In this document: one piece after another, positions 32,653 through 42,356 of the stretch | Position numbering within the stretch: the first letter of the stretch is position 1 | Layout of the letters: every line of letters begins with the position of its first letter | Origin: Aspidapion aeneum | Lineage: Eukaryota > Arthropoda > Insecta > Coleoptera > Brentidae | NCBI GenBank assembly: GCA_963576565.1 | Contig: OY755039.1 | Location: forward strand, 142,297,369-142,361,368 | DNA length: 64,000 bases | Direction: 5' to 3' | The notes under the pieces: model-generated | The model's database searches: none | The model's input: the letters and a program-made list of their open reading frames with translations, nothing else | What the model was told of the DNA's origin: nothing | Program-made: the position numbers and the translations under genes

Positions 32653-33375
32653 CTAAGCTCACACTAGGTACTATAGTTATAGTTTACGTGTGAGCTAATA
32701 TAACTAAAAACTGAAATATATTTTATTCAACTCCAGACTAAATTACCTTTTGTTTGATACCACACATGCCATGTTTTGACGTAAACTCAAATTTTGAAAA
32801 TCTACCCCCACCCTTAAAAAAAACAAAAACTAAAATGTATTTTGTTAAACTCCGGCCTCAATAACCTCTCGTTTAATATCACACACCCAGATTTTCACTT
32901 AAACTCTAATTTTTGAAATTTACCCCCACCCTTTTTTTTAAATAAATTAAAATGTATTTTGTTTAATTCTAGACTCAATTACCTTTCGTTTGATATCACA
33001 CACGCCATATTTTAACATAAACTCTAATTTTTGAAATCTACCCCCACCCTTTTATTTGGTTTGTGTTCGGTGGATTTTGTTCATTTTTAAATGGGACCAT
33101 CTCGACCCAAGCACGGATCACCTAACAAACAAGACCCAGCCTAGGTACCAAATTTCATTAAAATAGGCCAAGCGGTTTTCGAGTTATGCGCGTTGGTCGT
33201 TACAGACAGACAGACAGACATACAGACAGACAGACGGCGCAACAAAAAAGTTTCAAAATCATCTGAAACGCAAAGATTAATAAAAATTTTTGAAATCGGA
33301 GCAACTTTTTTTTTCTGGAAAAAATTAGGATTACCATCTCACACTACTATAGTATAGTATATGTGTGAGCTAAAA
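32653..33375. repeat. Interspersed repeat bounded by two CTCACAC/GTGTGAG hairpins
   Basis: The left edge (32656-32696) and right edge (33338-33372) each form a hairpin with CTCACAC/GTGTGAG stems around ACTATAGT. Between them are three units of about 115-120 bp (AATGTATTTTGTTAAACTCC and TACCCCCACCCTTT phrases), then ACCAAATTTCATTAAAATAG and a (GACA)n run at about 33209. The DNA left of the first hairpin (TATATGGGCCCCTAAGCTCA) recurs inverted near 62250, so the true left edge may be further out. Confidence 0.6.
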
Positions 33376-33410
33376 TAAAAATATTGATGTTTTACATGTT
33401 TGTAGTTTTT

Positions 33411-33690
33411 GAAGTGTAAACTTCTTTAGGCGCGTTTAGCAGTTTTTGTGGGGAGTGAATTCAACTGAGCCGTCAGGCTCGGCTATGTAACGCTCATTCG
33501 GGTGAAATCGGCTCGAAGAGTCGACTAACTGTGAGAAACATTCAGCGAGCGATATGATGATGCAGATGAAGGCCAGTACACAGAAGAGGTCGGTTCGGTC
33601 CGCTTTGCAGAATATGTTATGGGCCAGTATTATTAATTTCGCCTTGTTGAAGTTTACACTTCTGCCGTGTGGTCTTCAGCACACACAATT
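33411..33690. mobile_element. MITE with palindromic GAAGTGTAAACTTC termini, copy 2
   Basis: The left terminus GAAGTGTAAACTTC (33411) and right terminus GAAGTTTACACTTC (ending 33662) are complementary. The body matches 8541-8770. This copy is longer by about 50 bp (AGAGGTCGGTTCGG region). Confidence 0.75.
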
Positions 33691-34187
33691 TTTTTTTATT
33701 ACGAAAATGTAGATATATTAATCTGGGGAATTTTGACAATGGCGGAAATTTCTAATTCTGATAGCATTAGCGTCCAATATTTAAATAAATTTTCATCTTT
33801 GCCATTAGGGGAGAAAATATACTAGGTGTGATAATTTATTATTTATTTATAAAAACAATAATAATAGGTAATTAACTAATATTTAACTAAATATCTCATT
33901 TTTGAATTATTTTCTCTAAATTATATGATATGACGGCCCACTCGAAGGCCCAAAAAGTTAGCGTGGCACTGAAAAAAGATTTTCGCCTGCGCTGCAATTT
34001 TTATTTTTATTTTTTGGTGTGCACCCCCAAAGCTTTTTATCACGCGTCGCCACTGACCGAACCCATTAACGTACTTTTTAGGTCCCTTTAGGTACCACAA
34101 CCCCATACCTAAAAAGTACGTTTTAAAAACGTTTAAAATGAGACGATTCAAACACATCCATTTTGGAACGTTTTTAAAACGTTTTAA

Positions 34188-34755
34188 GTATTGTTCATAC
34201 TCGTCTTAGTCTTTTGTTTTTGATCAGTCTTTGTCCTTTGATTAGTCTTAGCTGTTCATACTCGTCTTTTGTTTTTGATTAGTCTTAATCAAAACCCACT
34301 GAAAAAAAAATTCCATTTCAATAAAAAGGCCCCTTTTTAAAAGTCATTTTCTACACAAAAGATTCTTATTTAACCTAATCTGTGCACGAAACACAGACAC
34401 GAAAGAACAAAAGCGAAAAAGAAGATAAAAACACATAAAATTTTGAGGTTATGTTGAGATTTTCTGTTAAAAACATGATTAATGGCGGTAAATTGAAAAT
34501 TTCGGCCGCGCGCCTGCGCTCTTCGGACGCCCTGTAAAAAAAAAACAACAAATATCAGCTGATATCTGTCACTCGTCTTAGTCGTTGTCCTAAGGATTGA
34601 AAGTTGAAACTCTTAAGACAAAGACTAATCAAAAACAAAAGCAAAAGCATTGTATGAACACTCCCATATGAAACAGTGGTTTAAACTTTCTTATGACAAG
34701 ACATATGACTAAACCAAGACAAAAGACTAGACAAAAGACGAGTATGAACGATCCA
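34188..34755 (+). mobile_element. TTAA-flanked element (piggyBac-type MITE), copy 3, 568 bp
   Basis: TTAA lies at 34184-34187 and 34756-34759. Termini and internal sequence match copies 1 and 2. The flanks rejoin as an ACGTTTTAAAAACG-like local repeat, consistent with simple insertion at a pre-existing TTAA. Confidence 0.75.
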
Positions 34756-34759
34756 TTAA

Positions 34760-35301
34760 AAACGTTCTGTGGGGACGTTTTAAAAACGTAAAAATACCCA
34801 CAAAACCCCAAAAACGTTTCCTAGGTTCAAAATAGACGTTTTTATAACTTTCAACGTACCTGTGCTACTAGGGTTTAGCCAGTGGTGGTTACTAGTGGAA
34901 GGGCAACGGTTCAGTGCCCTCCCAAAACTTGACAACAAACAGTATTTTTAATTAATTTATTTAAAAAATGTTAAATTTTTCTGTACATGTCTAGTTCTTT
35001 TTTTTAGTCCGTGGTTAACAAAAGGCGATTAATTTGGTAAACTTTTTTAGCGTAAATAATTACAAGGCGGCAGCACTGCGCGGGACAAGATTTCAATTAC
35101 ACCCGGTTTTTAGCAGTGTATGGGTGGCTGTTCTTGCATGGGGGCGGGAGGAATGTTTGTTTTAGTTGAAGTCGGCCATATTCATTGTGCGAAAACGTTC
35201 GTTGCCCTTCCTACGTATTGCCGGTTCTATCCTTAGTGTTGACGTATGAGTTTATTTGATGATTGTTTGTTTGATGATTGTTTGTTTGTTTTAAAGCCAA
35301 T
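34760..35301. other. No gene recognised
   Basis: Spacer left of the BEL/Pao element. TTTGATGATTGTTTGT is repeated near 35260-35285. Confidence 0.4.
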
Positions 35302-35306
35302 GTGAT

Positions 35307-35720
35307 TGTGCGTGCAAGGGCTGAAAAATAACGGAATTTCCTTCGATAGGTCGCCGGTATTGGCTTCACAAGCACATTTAAAAATAATTGTCGATATTGA
35401 CGATTGAAAATGGAAAGTTACGATACATATGGAATTTTATATGAAAAGGCACCTACCTCGGACTCTCTTGCAGCTCCAGTCGACGTTTAAACGTCCAGTT
35501 TTTTCACCTCAAATTCACTTTTTTCGGGAACGTGATTTTGCTAGTGTCTTGTTGTGACGGTGGTTCGGTTGGTGGTTCATCGCCGCGCTGCTTCTCTTCC
35601 ACGTGTCCGGTGCCGTGAAACCCCATATGCATATTTTAGAGCGCGAAAATTTAAATTATTTTAAACGCGCAGAAAAGGAAAAGAAAATGAAAATTAGGAA
35701 ATTTCTTGCTTGCACCAACA
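35307..35720 (-). repeat. 3' LTR of the BEL/Pao element
   Basis: The 414-bp repeat differs from the other LTR only around 35565-35577, where CGGTTGGTGGTT stands in place of CTTTGCGCACT. On the minus strand it is preceded by the purine-biased GGCCGGAAAA, a possible polypurine tract. Confidence 0.95.
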
Positions 35721-35923
35721 TTTTCCGGCCGCCAAAACACGTGTGTTTTTACTTAGTTAAGAAAAGGAAAGGAAAGAAAAATTAAATAGTATTCGCCTAT
35801 TAGCAATTAAACGATACAATTTAACATTAACCCAAATATGCATTAAATTATGCATGTAAATTAAAATTAAAAGAAAAGAAAAAATACTTAGAAAAAATTA
35901 AGAAAGAAAAGGAAAATTTTGCC

Positions 35924-38900
35924 TTATGCGTCGGGCATAGGCAAAGGACATAGTTTCACTACTGGTCGACGATATGTTCCTGTAGCTGTTTTAACGGTCA
36001 CAACACGAATATGACCGTCTGAGCCAGGGTGTACGTCGACAATTCGCCCAACAGCCCATTGCAATGGCGGTTTTTGTTCATTCTTTACCACGACTAAAGT
36101 ATTTAGTTTAATATTGTTAGAAGCCTCTGTCCATTTAGAACGCTGTTGCAAGGTGTTTAGGTACTCCAAGTTCCAGCGTTTCCAAAAATCGGACTGGAGC
36201 CTTTGCACCAGCTGCCAGCGGGACAGGGTGTTCAACTTGGAATCAGAAAATTCGGGTTCTGGTACGGAATTCAACGGTTCCAGGGTAAGAAAATAACCAG
36301 GGGTCAGTGGAAGAAAGTCATTCGGATCCATACTTTGGGCATATAGAGGCCGGCTGTTTAGTATGGATTCGACCTGACACAAAAAAGTAAAAAACTCTTC
36401 ATAGGTTAACCGTTGCTCACCTATTACACGTTTTAAATTTGCCTTGGTGGATTTAACTCCTGCCTCAGCTAGTCCGTTTAGGTGCGGACTACCAGGACTT
36501 GAAAAATGCCAGGTAATTTTTAGACTGTGACATGCTTCCTGGGAGCACTGTTTGAGTAAACGATCAGCTCCCAAGAACGCGCTACCACAATCTGAGTAAA
36601 TGTCAGAGATTCTTCCTCTTCTTGCCACAAATCTCTTAAAAGCCGCAAGAAAGGTAGGGGTGGAAATATCGGAGGTAAGTTCTAGGTGAACTGCCTTTGT
36701 TGCAGAGCAGACTAAGACAAGAATATAACCTTTGGATACCTTTGCACCTCGGTACTTTCCCATTGTAATTGGCAAGGGACCACAATAATCTATGGCAACA
36801 TGTGAAAATGCCTTTACTTGAGAGATGCGTTGAGCAGGCAAGTTGCCCATGATTTGTACGGAAGGTTTAGGATTTAATCGATAGCATAAAATGCAATGAG
36901 AAGTTATACTCTCGATTGCATAGCGAGGGGAAAGGATCCAAAATTGTTGTCTCAACGTTTTTTGACCGGGATGACAGTACCTTTTGTGAGTGTACTCAAT
37001 GACAAGTTGAGTAAGACGGTGAGAACGTGGTAAAAGTAAAGGGTGTTTTGCTGAATAAGAGAGTTCGGAAGAATGTGGTAATCGACCCCCCACTCTTAAG
37101 CAGCCTTGTGTATCTAGAAAAAGTGAAAGTTTACGAAATTGTTTAGGAAGTAGCTTTGCGTCATTCAAACGTGAAATGAGATCAGCAAAGATGGAACGTT
37201 GAACATGCCGAACGAGAACAATAAGAGAATGTTGAAGTTCTACTTCGGTAATATTTTCGTTAGGATATTTAGATTTCTTTTCGGTAAGGCGAAAAATATA
37301 GGAAATTATGCGTTGAATTTTCTCTAGGGAAGAGTAACGAGAAAGAAAAGTATCAAGCATGTGTGGTTCAACTGTGCATGTTTGAAATACTGATTTGCGC
37401 TCTTCCAGAATAACCTCGTTTTCCGGAGGGTCTGGACAGCGAAAATCATCAGGCCAGCTCTCTTTTGGTAGCTTAAGAAAACAAGGACCTTCCCAATACA
37501 AGTCATGTTTGACAAGTTGATTAGGCATAAGACCGCGCGAAGCACAGTCGGCTGGATTTAGCGCTGATGGAATATATTTCCAGGCCGTAGGAGAAATGGT
37601 TTCTTGAATGTGACAGATACGGTTTGCCACAAACGTTTTAAACCTGTGAGGTGAAGCCGCCAACCAGCATAGAACCACTTGGGAATCACACCATGCACAG
37701 ATTTGGTTGAAGTTAAGAATATCTGAATAAGTGTTTTGAATAAAGGAAATTAGGTCGCAAAGTAAAGTGGCACCAAGAAGCTCCAGTCGCGGAAGACTGA
37801 CTGTTTTCACTGGTGCGACCTTAGATTTGGCCATTACAAGAAAGGTATGGATTTCTCCGGATACTGACTCCATTCTGAAATAGACCGTAGCCGCGTAACC
37901 TATCATAGAGGCGTCTGAAAAGCCGTGAAGTTCAATGCTACGTGGTTGATCAATGGAAAGGCGTCTAGGTAAATGAATATTTGAAAGATTTGGAAGTTCG
38001 GTTCGAAATTGATTCCAAACATTTACGATATGCGGAGGAGGCTGAGAATCCCAGTCCAGCTTCTCCTTCCACAGATCTTGCATGAGATGCTTAGCAAGTA
38101 AAGAAACGGGAGAACAGAAACCTAAGGGATCAAAAATTTTCATGATTTGAGATAAGATACCTCGCTTGGTGCATGGTTTATCTTCTGGTACGACCAAGTA
38201 GGTAAACGAATCTGAGATAGGATTCCATTGGAGACCTAATATTTTTACAAAATTAGGTTCGGATTTGTCGAAACGAATGGACATTTGTGTTTCTGATTCT
38301 GAGAATGAGGAGAGAAGTTCCGGACTGTTGCTCGCCCATTTTTTAAGTTCAAACCCTCCTAGGCGCAACAGGGAGATTAACTCCGACTGAAGTTCTTTGG
38401 CAGAGGCCACAGAATCCTGCCCAGTGAGCACGTCGTCGACGTAAATGTCTTTAAGAAGCACCTTGGAAGCATTAGGATACCTTTCAGACTCAAGTTTAGC
38501 TAGTTCTTGTATAGTACGAATAGCTAAGTAAGGTGATGACTTAAGTCCATAAACAACTGTTCTTAAGGAGTAGGTTTGGACAGGATCATCCTCAGAAAAT
38601 CTCCATAGAATATTTTGATAACGCGTGTGCTCAGGAATAATTAAAATCTGTCGGAACATTTTTACTATGTCAGTAACAAAGGCTACAGCATGAATTCGAA
38701 AATTAAGTAAAATTTCACGGGCATCATTTTGCAGTTTAGGACCTGCGCACAACGTCTCGTTGAGTGAGACACCTCTGGGACTACGTTGAGACCCATCAAA
38801 GACCACTCTTATCTTCCCAGTGTTCCAGACACTGTGATGAGGGATAAAGTAGGAATTATCCAAGACATCTTTAGATATAGGCGTAGGAATAGGTATCATG

Positions 38901-41272
38901 TGACCAGTGTCTAAATAATCTTGCATAAAATCTTTGTAAGCTTGATAATTAGCTGAGTCTTTGAGAAGTCTAGCTTCCTGAAGCTTGAAACGTTTTAAAG
39001 CGATTGGATAGGTGTCACCCAACTGGGGTTCTAAGTTTATGAAAGGTAATGGAACGACGAATCTACCTGATTCGTTGCGTGAAACTGATTGTGAAAATAA
39101 TTTTTCGCACATAATATCCTCAGGACTGTGATGAACCTTATGTGGAACCTGCTCTATCTCCCAGAAGCGCTCTAGGCAGATATCCAGAGATGGTTCGATG
39201 GAAGTGTAACAGCTTATGAGTGATTGTGGATTTTGTTGCTTTGAAGTTTCAACTTTACCAATCAGCACATAGCCAAAGATGCTATTAAAAGCACTAGGTT
39301 GTCCACGCTCTCCGTGGATAACTCCCTCTTGTAAGAGATGCGGAAAAAGTTCACAACCTACTAGGACATCAATGGAACTTGGTATATGGAAGTTTTGATC
39401 AGAAAGTTTGATATTGCGAATGTGATTCCACTTGCTCGAGTCGACAGCGCAAGAAGGAATCTCTGTACAAAGTTTTGGAAGTACTAAAGCCTCAAAATCA
39501 AAGGTAGGTCCCGCTTGACCTTGAGGTTTGATAAGACATTTCGTCTTACCTTTGGTATTGGAAGATGTCATTTGATTTAAGCCTTGAATAGAAGTAGAAA
39601 AGAAGCTTTTCGAAAGACCTAAACGATTTAGACATTTTTCTGAAATAAAGTTTGCCTCTGAGGCAGAATCGAGTAAGATACGAACTGGTTGGTAATGTCC
39701 CCTTGAGTCTAACATGTCAGCTACAACGGTAGAAAGTAGAAAAGTGGAATTTTTGGAAATCATTGTCGCATGACAGTTTGTGGAATGGCTTCCTGACATA
39801 GGGGTGCTATTGGAATTGGAAAGTGGAATATTAGCGTTCTCTGGAGGGTGTGAATTAACACTCACAGAGGGCGCTACTGGTTGTGGAACGTGAAGAAGAC
39901 TGTGGTGCCTAGCTCCACACGTAAAGCAGTTGTAGGAGGAGGGGCAATTCACGGTCTGGTGAGCAAAATGTAAGCAATTTTGACATAGATTCACCTGCCG
40001 AACATAACCCATCCTTTCCTGTGGACTTTTGTTTTGAAATTCGATACATTTCGATAATGCGTGATTCGAAGAACATAGGTAACATTTTATTTTTGGATTA
40101 AAAGATCTGTTCTGATTATTTTGTATTTGAGGGTTGCTGCGTTGATTGCTATTTTGTAAAGTATTTTGTTGATTTCTTGAATTTGAACTTTGATTTGAAA
40201 TAGTTGTATTGAAAGCAGAAGGTGAATTAAAATTATTAAAACTGTTTCTCTGAAAACTGTTCTGTTGAGAATTACGCGTAGTTTGAGGTTGTCTAGGGGT
40301 TTGATTTTGCCTACTAAAACTGGGCATTTGCACTACAGATTCGAGCGCAACGCAATGATTTTCTATAAACGTGTAAAGATCAGTGTAGGACGGAATTTCT
40401 GAATTGTTTTTCTCTCTACTATAGTAAAGTTCGAAATCAGTCCTCATCTTTACTTCAAGTTTTGAGAGCATCATGTTAAAAGTAAGAAAGTCCCATTCTT
40501 TTGTAGGAAAACCAAGCTCATTTAAGATGGCTAGATTCTCAGAAAATGTATCCAACATGGAACGTAATTCTTTCCCAGAACTGGATTTAGTTGAAAGAAA
40601 GTTAATAGCATTCAAAGCGGTAGTAGCAATAATTCGTTTATTTTGATACCTCTTTACTAAGGTTTCATACGCAATGTGATAATTGCTATCTGCGAGGGGA
40701 ATGGTTTTTACTAGAGAAAGGGCTTCATTCAGAACAGAACTCCGCAATTGTTGAAATTTCTCTATATCACTTAAATCAGAATTTTGATGTACCATGACTT
40801 TAAATAAGTCAAACCAGTGTTGCCAGCTTTTATAATTACCATCGAATATTGGCAACCTTGGTTGTGGAAATGATCTTGTATTTGACCTCTGAACAATATT
40901 TTGTTGGTTAGGGTTGCCTACGTAATTGACAGGGTTGGCCCTAAAAAGGTCGTAGTAAATACCCTTACACTCATAATAAAGGTTGTCAAAGTCTTTTCTA
41001 GTTTTATCCTGCTCGTCAAATGAAAGTTTAAACTCTTCGAGAGAGCCAATAATTTGGTTATGAAAATTATAGAATTGAGCATGACATTCTTCGACGTCTT
41101 CATATCTGGATTTAAACAAAAAGTGAAACGCTGTATCCGACTTCGCTTTCAAAGCTACCTCGTGAGCTTCCGCCATTTGGTTGAAGCTCAAAAGCCTTTT
41201 GTCGCAAAGTTTTTTCTGTTTTGCGTAGACATTTTTGTTTTTGAAAGTTAATTTGTTTTTAAAATTACCCAA
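35924..41272 (-). CDS. BEL/Pao gag-pol polyprotein, 1782 residues, intact
   Basis: Approximate residues, in order. Gag (DUF1759-like) 130-300, with FDGNYKSWQHWFDLFK. Gln/Asn-rich linker 320-390. Zinc knuckles at CYLCSSNHALSKC (397-409) and about 430-460. Aspartic protease (DUF1758-like) 525-650 with active-site LLDSAS, so Asp535 is followed by Ser-Ala rather than Thr-Gly. RT about 790-1010 with Asp868 (FVTDIV) and YVDD (944-947). RNase H 1105-1245 with Asp1120, Glu1164, Asp1196 and Asp1242. Integrase H2C2 zinc region about 1410-1463 ending CILC, then catalytic core Asp1495 (AIDYCG), Asp1561 (YSDCGSAF) and Glu1603 (LAEAGVK). C-terminal DUF5641-like region 1690-1780. All catalytic residues I looked for are present and there is no internal stop. 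The protein packages RNA, reverse-transcribes it and integrates the cDNA. Confidence 0.95.
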   Translation of the reverse strand: MGNFKNKLTFKNKNVYAKQKKLCDKRLLSFNQMAEAHEVALKAKSDTAFHFLFKSRYEDVEECHAQFYNFHNQIIGSLEEFKLSFDEQDKTRKDFDNLYYECKGIYYDLFRANPVNYVGNPNQQNIVQRSNTRSFPQPRLPIFDGNYKSWQHWFDLFKVMVHQNSDLSDIEKFQQLRSSVLNEALSLVKTIPLADSNYHIAYETLVKRYQNKRIIATTALNAINFLSTKSSSGKELRSMLDTFSENLAILNELGFPTKEWDFLTFNMMLSKLEVKMRTDFELYYSREKNNSEIPSYTDLYTFIENHCVALESVVQMPSFSRQNQTPRQPQTTRNSQQNSFQRNSFNNFNSPSAFNTTISNQSSNSRNQQNTLQNSNQRSNPQIQNNQNRSFNPKIKCYLCSSNHALSKCIEFQNKSPQERMGYVRQVNLCQNCLHFAHQTVNCPSSYNCFTCGARHHSLLHVPQPVAPSVSVNSHPPENANIPLSNSNSTPMSGSHSTNCHATMISKNSTFLLSTVVADMLDSRGHYQPVRILLDSASEANFISEKCLNRLGLSKSFFSTSIQGLNQMTSSNTKGKTKCLIKPQGQAGPTFDFEALVLPKLCTEIPSCAVDSSKWNHIRNIKLSDQNFHIPSSIDVLVGCELFPHLLQEGVIHGERGQPSAFNSIFGYVLIGKVETSKQQNPQSLISCYTSIEPSLDICLERFWEIEQVPHKVHHSPEDIMCEKLFSQSVSRNESGRFVVPLPFINLEPQLGDTYPIALKRFKLQEARLLKDSANYQAYKDFMQDYLDTGHMIPIPTPISKDVLDNSYFIPHHSVWNTGKIRVVFDGSQRSPRGVSLNETLCAGPKLQNDAREILLNFRIHAVAFVTDIVKMFRQILIIPEHTRYQNILWRFSEDDPVQTYSLRTVVYGLKSSPYLAIRTIQELAKLESERYPNASKVLLKDIYVDDVLTGQDSVASAKELQSELISLLRLGGFELKKWASNSPELLSSFSESETQMSIRFDKSEPNFVKILGLQWNPISDSFTYLVVPEDKPCTKRGILSQIMKIFDPLGFCSPVSLLAKHLMQDLWKEKLDWDSQPPPHIVNVWNQFRTELPNLSNIHLPRRLSIDQPRSIELHGFSDASMIGYAATVYFRMESVSGEIHTFLVMAKSKVAPVKTVSLPRLELLGATLLCDLISFIQNTYSDILNFNQICAWCDSQVVLCWLAASPHRFKTFVANRICHIQETISPTAWKYIPSALNPADCASRGLMPNQLVKHDLYWEGPCFLKLPKESWPDDFRCPDPPENEVILEERKSVFQTCTVEPHMLDTFLSRYSSLEKIQRIISYIFRLTEKKSKYPNENITEVELQHSLIVLVRHVQRSIFADLISRLNDAKLLPKQFRKLSLFLDTQGCLRVGGRLPHSSELSYSAKHPLLLPRSHRLTQLVIEYTHKRYCHPGQKTLRQQFWILSPRYAIESITSHCILCYRLNPKPSVQIMGNLPAQRISQVKAFSHVAIDYCGPLPITMGKYRGAKVSKGYILVLVCSATKAVHLELTSDISTPTFLAAFKRFVARRGRISDIYSDCGSAFLGADRLLKQCSQEACHSLKITWHFSSPGSPHLNGLAEAGVKSTKANLKRVIGEQRLTYEEFFTFLCQVESILNSRPLYAQSMDPNDFLPLTPGYFLTLEPLNSVPEPEFSDSKLNTLSRWQLVQRLQSDFWKRWNLEYLNTLQQRSKWTEASNNIKLNTLVVVKNEQKPPLQWAVGRIVDVHPGSDGHIRVVTVKTATGTYRRPVVKLCPLPMPDA

Positions 41273-41938
41273 AAAAATGCTTAAAATATAGCTTAAAATA
41301 TAACCCGAATTTTAGCAAAAATTAAACAATTTTATTATTTTAATTTTATTAACTTTTTTCGAAAATTTTGAAATGAAATGTTTGTAAGTTTGTCTGTATG
41401 TTATTATTTGAACATATCCCTTAAAAAAAACTTTTATGTCTCACCAAGGATTGAACCCCGCACCTTTCGATTCCAAGTCGCACACTCTGTGCATACGACT
41501 AGCGGTCCCGTCTGAAAGTTTCTAACGAACCTCGGTATTTGAAGAAACAACGCGCGCAACGTGAGACCTTGGTGACGGCGACACTTGCACCTGCGCGTCA
41601 ACGCGACACCTGTACAATCGACAATTAAAGGAATTTAGATGGAAGAACCGCCTTAAATTTTCAGTTTCGGCGTATTGACGCCACTTTTACTGAAAATGTA
41701 ATGAACAAAGCGATCAACTTTCTTTGATGAACTAGTAAACTATACGAAATATGTGCATTGGCTATAGCTATTTTTGAACGGTAATAAACACTTCGATCAA
41801 CTTTGAAGGAACATATCACCAACGGGTGATACATTTTGAAATTTGAAATAGAAATTTGGAATTTTTGTAGGAAATTGCTGAACCACAGGAGTCTAGGTAG
41901 TTTGGAACACTAATAATCCGGTTCGAAGGACCATTAAA
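41273..41938 (-). other. BEL/Pao 5' leader with candidate primer-binding site
   Basis: Just inside the 5' LTR (minus strand, from 41938) the sequence is TTTAA followed by TGGTCCTTCGAACCGGATTA. The TGG start, five bases from the LTR, fits a tRNA primer-binding site. The primer tRNA was not identified. The leader also holds a tRNA-like segment at 41439-41510. Confidence 0.55.
41439..41510 (-). other. tRNA-like segment in the BEL/Pao leader
   Basis: Read on the minus strand the 72 bases end in GCGGGGTTCAATCCTTGG, resembling a T-arm/B-box (one base short of GGTTCGANTCC). They contain CGACTTGGAATCG, which could form an anticodon stem-loop. The acceptor stem does not pair and no A-box is convincing, so this is not called a tRNA gene. 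Confidence 0.25.
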
Positions 41939-42351
41939 TGTGCGTGCAAGGGCTGAAAAATAACGGAATTTCCTTCGATAGGTCGCCGGTATTGGCTTCA
42001 CAAGCACATTTAAAAATAATTGTCGATATTGACGATTGAAAATGGAAAGTTACGATACATATGGAATTTTATATGAAAAGGCACCTACCTCGGACTCTCT
42101 TGCAGCTCCAGTCGACGTTTAAACGTCCAGTTTTTTCACCTCAAATTCACTTTTTTCGGGAACGTGATTTTGCTAGTGTCTTGTTGTGACGGTGGTTCTT
42201 TGCGCACTCATCGCCGCGCTGCTTCTCTTCCACGTGTCCGGTGCCGTGAAACCCCATATGCATATTTTAGAGCGCGAAAATTTAAATTATTTTAAACGCG
42301 CAGAAAAGGAAAAGAAAATGAAAATTAGGAAATTTCTTGCTTGCACCAACA
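41939..42351 (-). repeat. 5' LTR of the BEL/Pao element
   Basis: The 413-bp repeat is near-identical to the 3' LTR and carries the promoter for minus-strand transcription. The short frame crossing 42186-42386 is also in the other LTR (35603) and is not a gene. Confidence 0.95.
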
Positions 42352-42356
42352 GTGAT

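Larger units (their letters stand above)
32004..34055. mobile_element. hAT-like non-autonomous element, 2052 bp, 8-bp target duplication
   Basis: ACCGAACC is duplicated exactly at 31996-32003 and 34056-34063. The ends read CAGTGGCGGTTTCTCC and, inward from the right, CAGTGGCGACGCGTGA. A CAGTGGCG end with an 8-bp duplication fits hAT. The interior carries no transposase. It holds a 715-bp repeat (32653-33375) and a MITE (33411-33690), probably later insertions. Confidence 0.85.
35307..42351 (-). mobile_element. Complete BEL/Pao LTR retrotransposon, 7045 bp
   Basis: Two LTRs (35307-35720 and 41939-42351) start TGTGCG and end CAACA on the plus strand. GTGAT is duplicated at 35302-35306 and 42352-42356, and 4-5 bp duplications are usual for BEL/Pao. 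A single gag-pol ORF (35924-41272, minus) lies between, with no env. By eye the LTRs are identical apart from one short block. The uninterrupted 1782-codon frame and near-identical LTRs point to a recent insertion that may still be competent. Confidence 0.95.

Noticed and set aside
35603..35785. 60-codon frame in the LTR as an env or accessory gene
   Set aside because: It starts in the LTR, also appears in the other LTR (42186-42386) and is on the strand opposite to the element.
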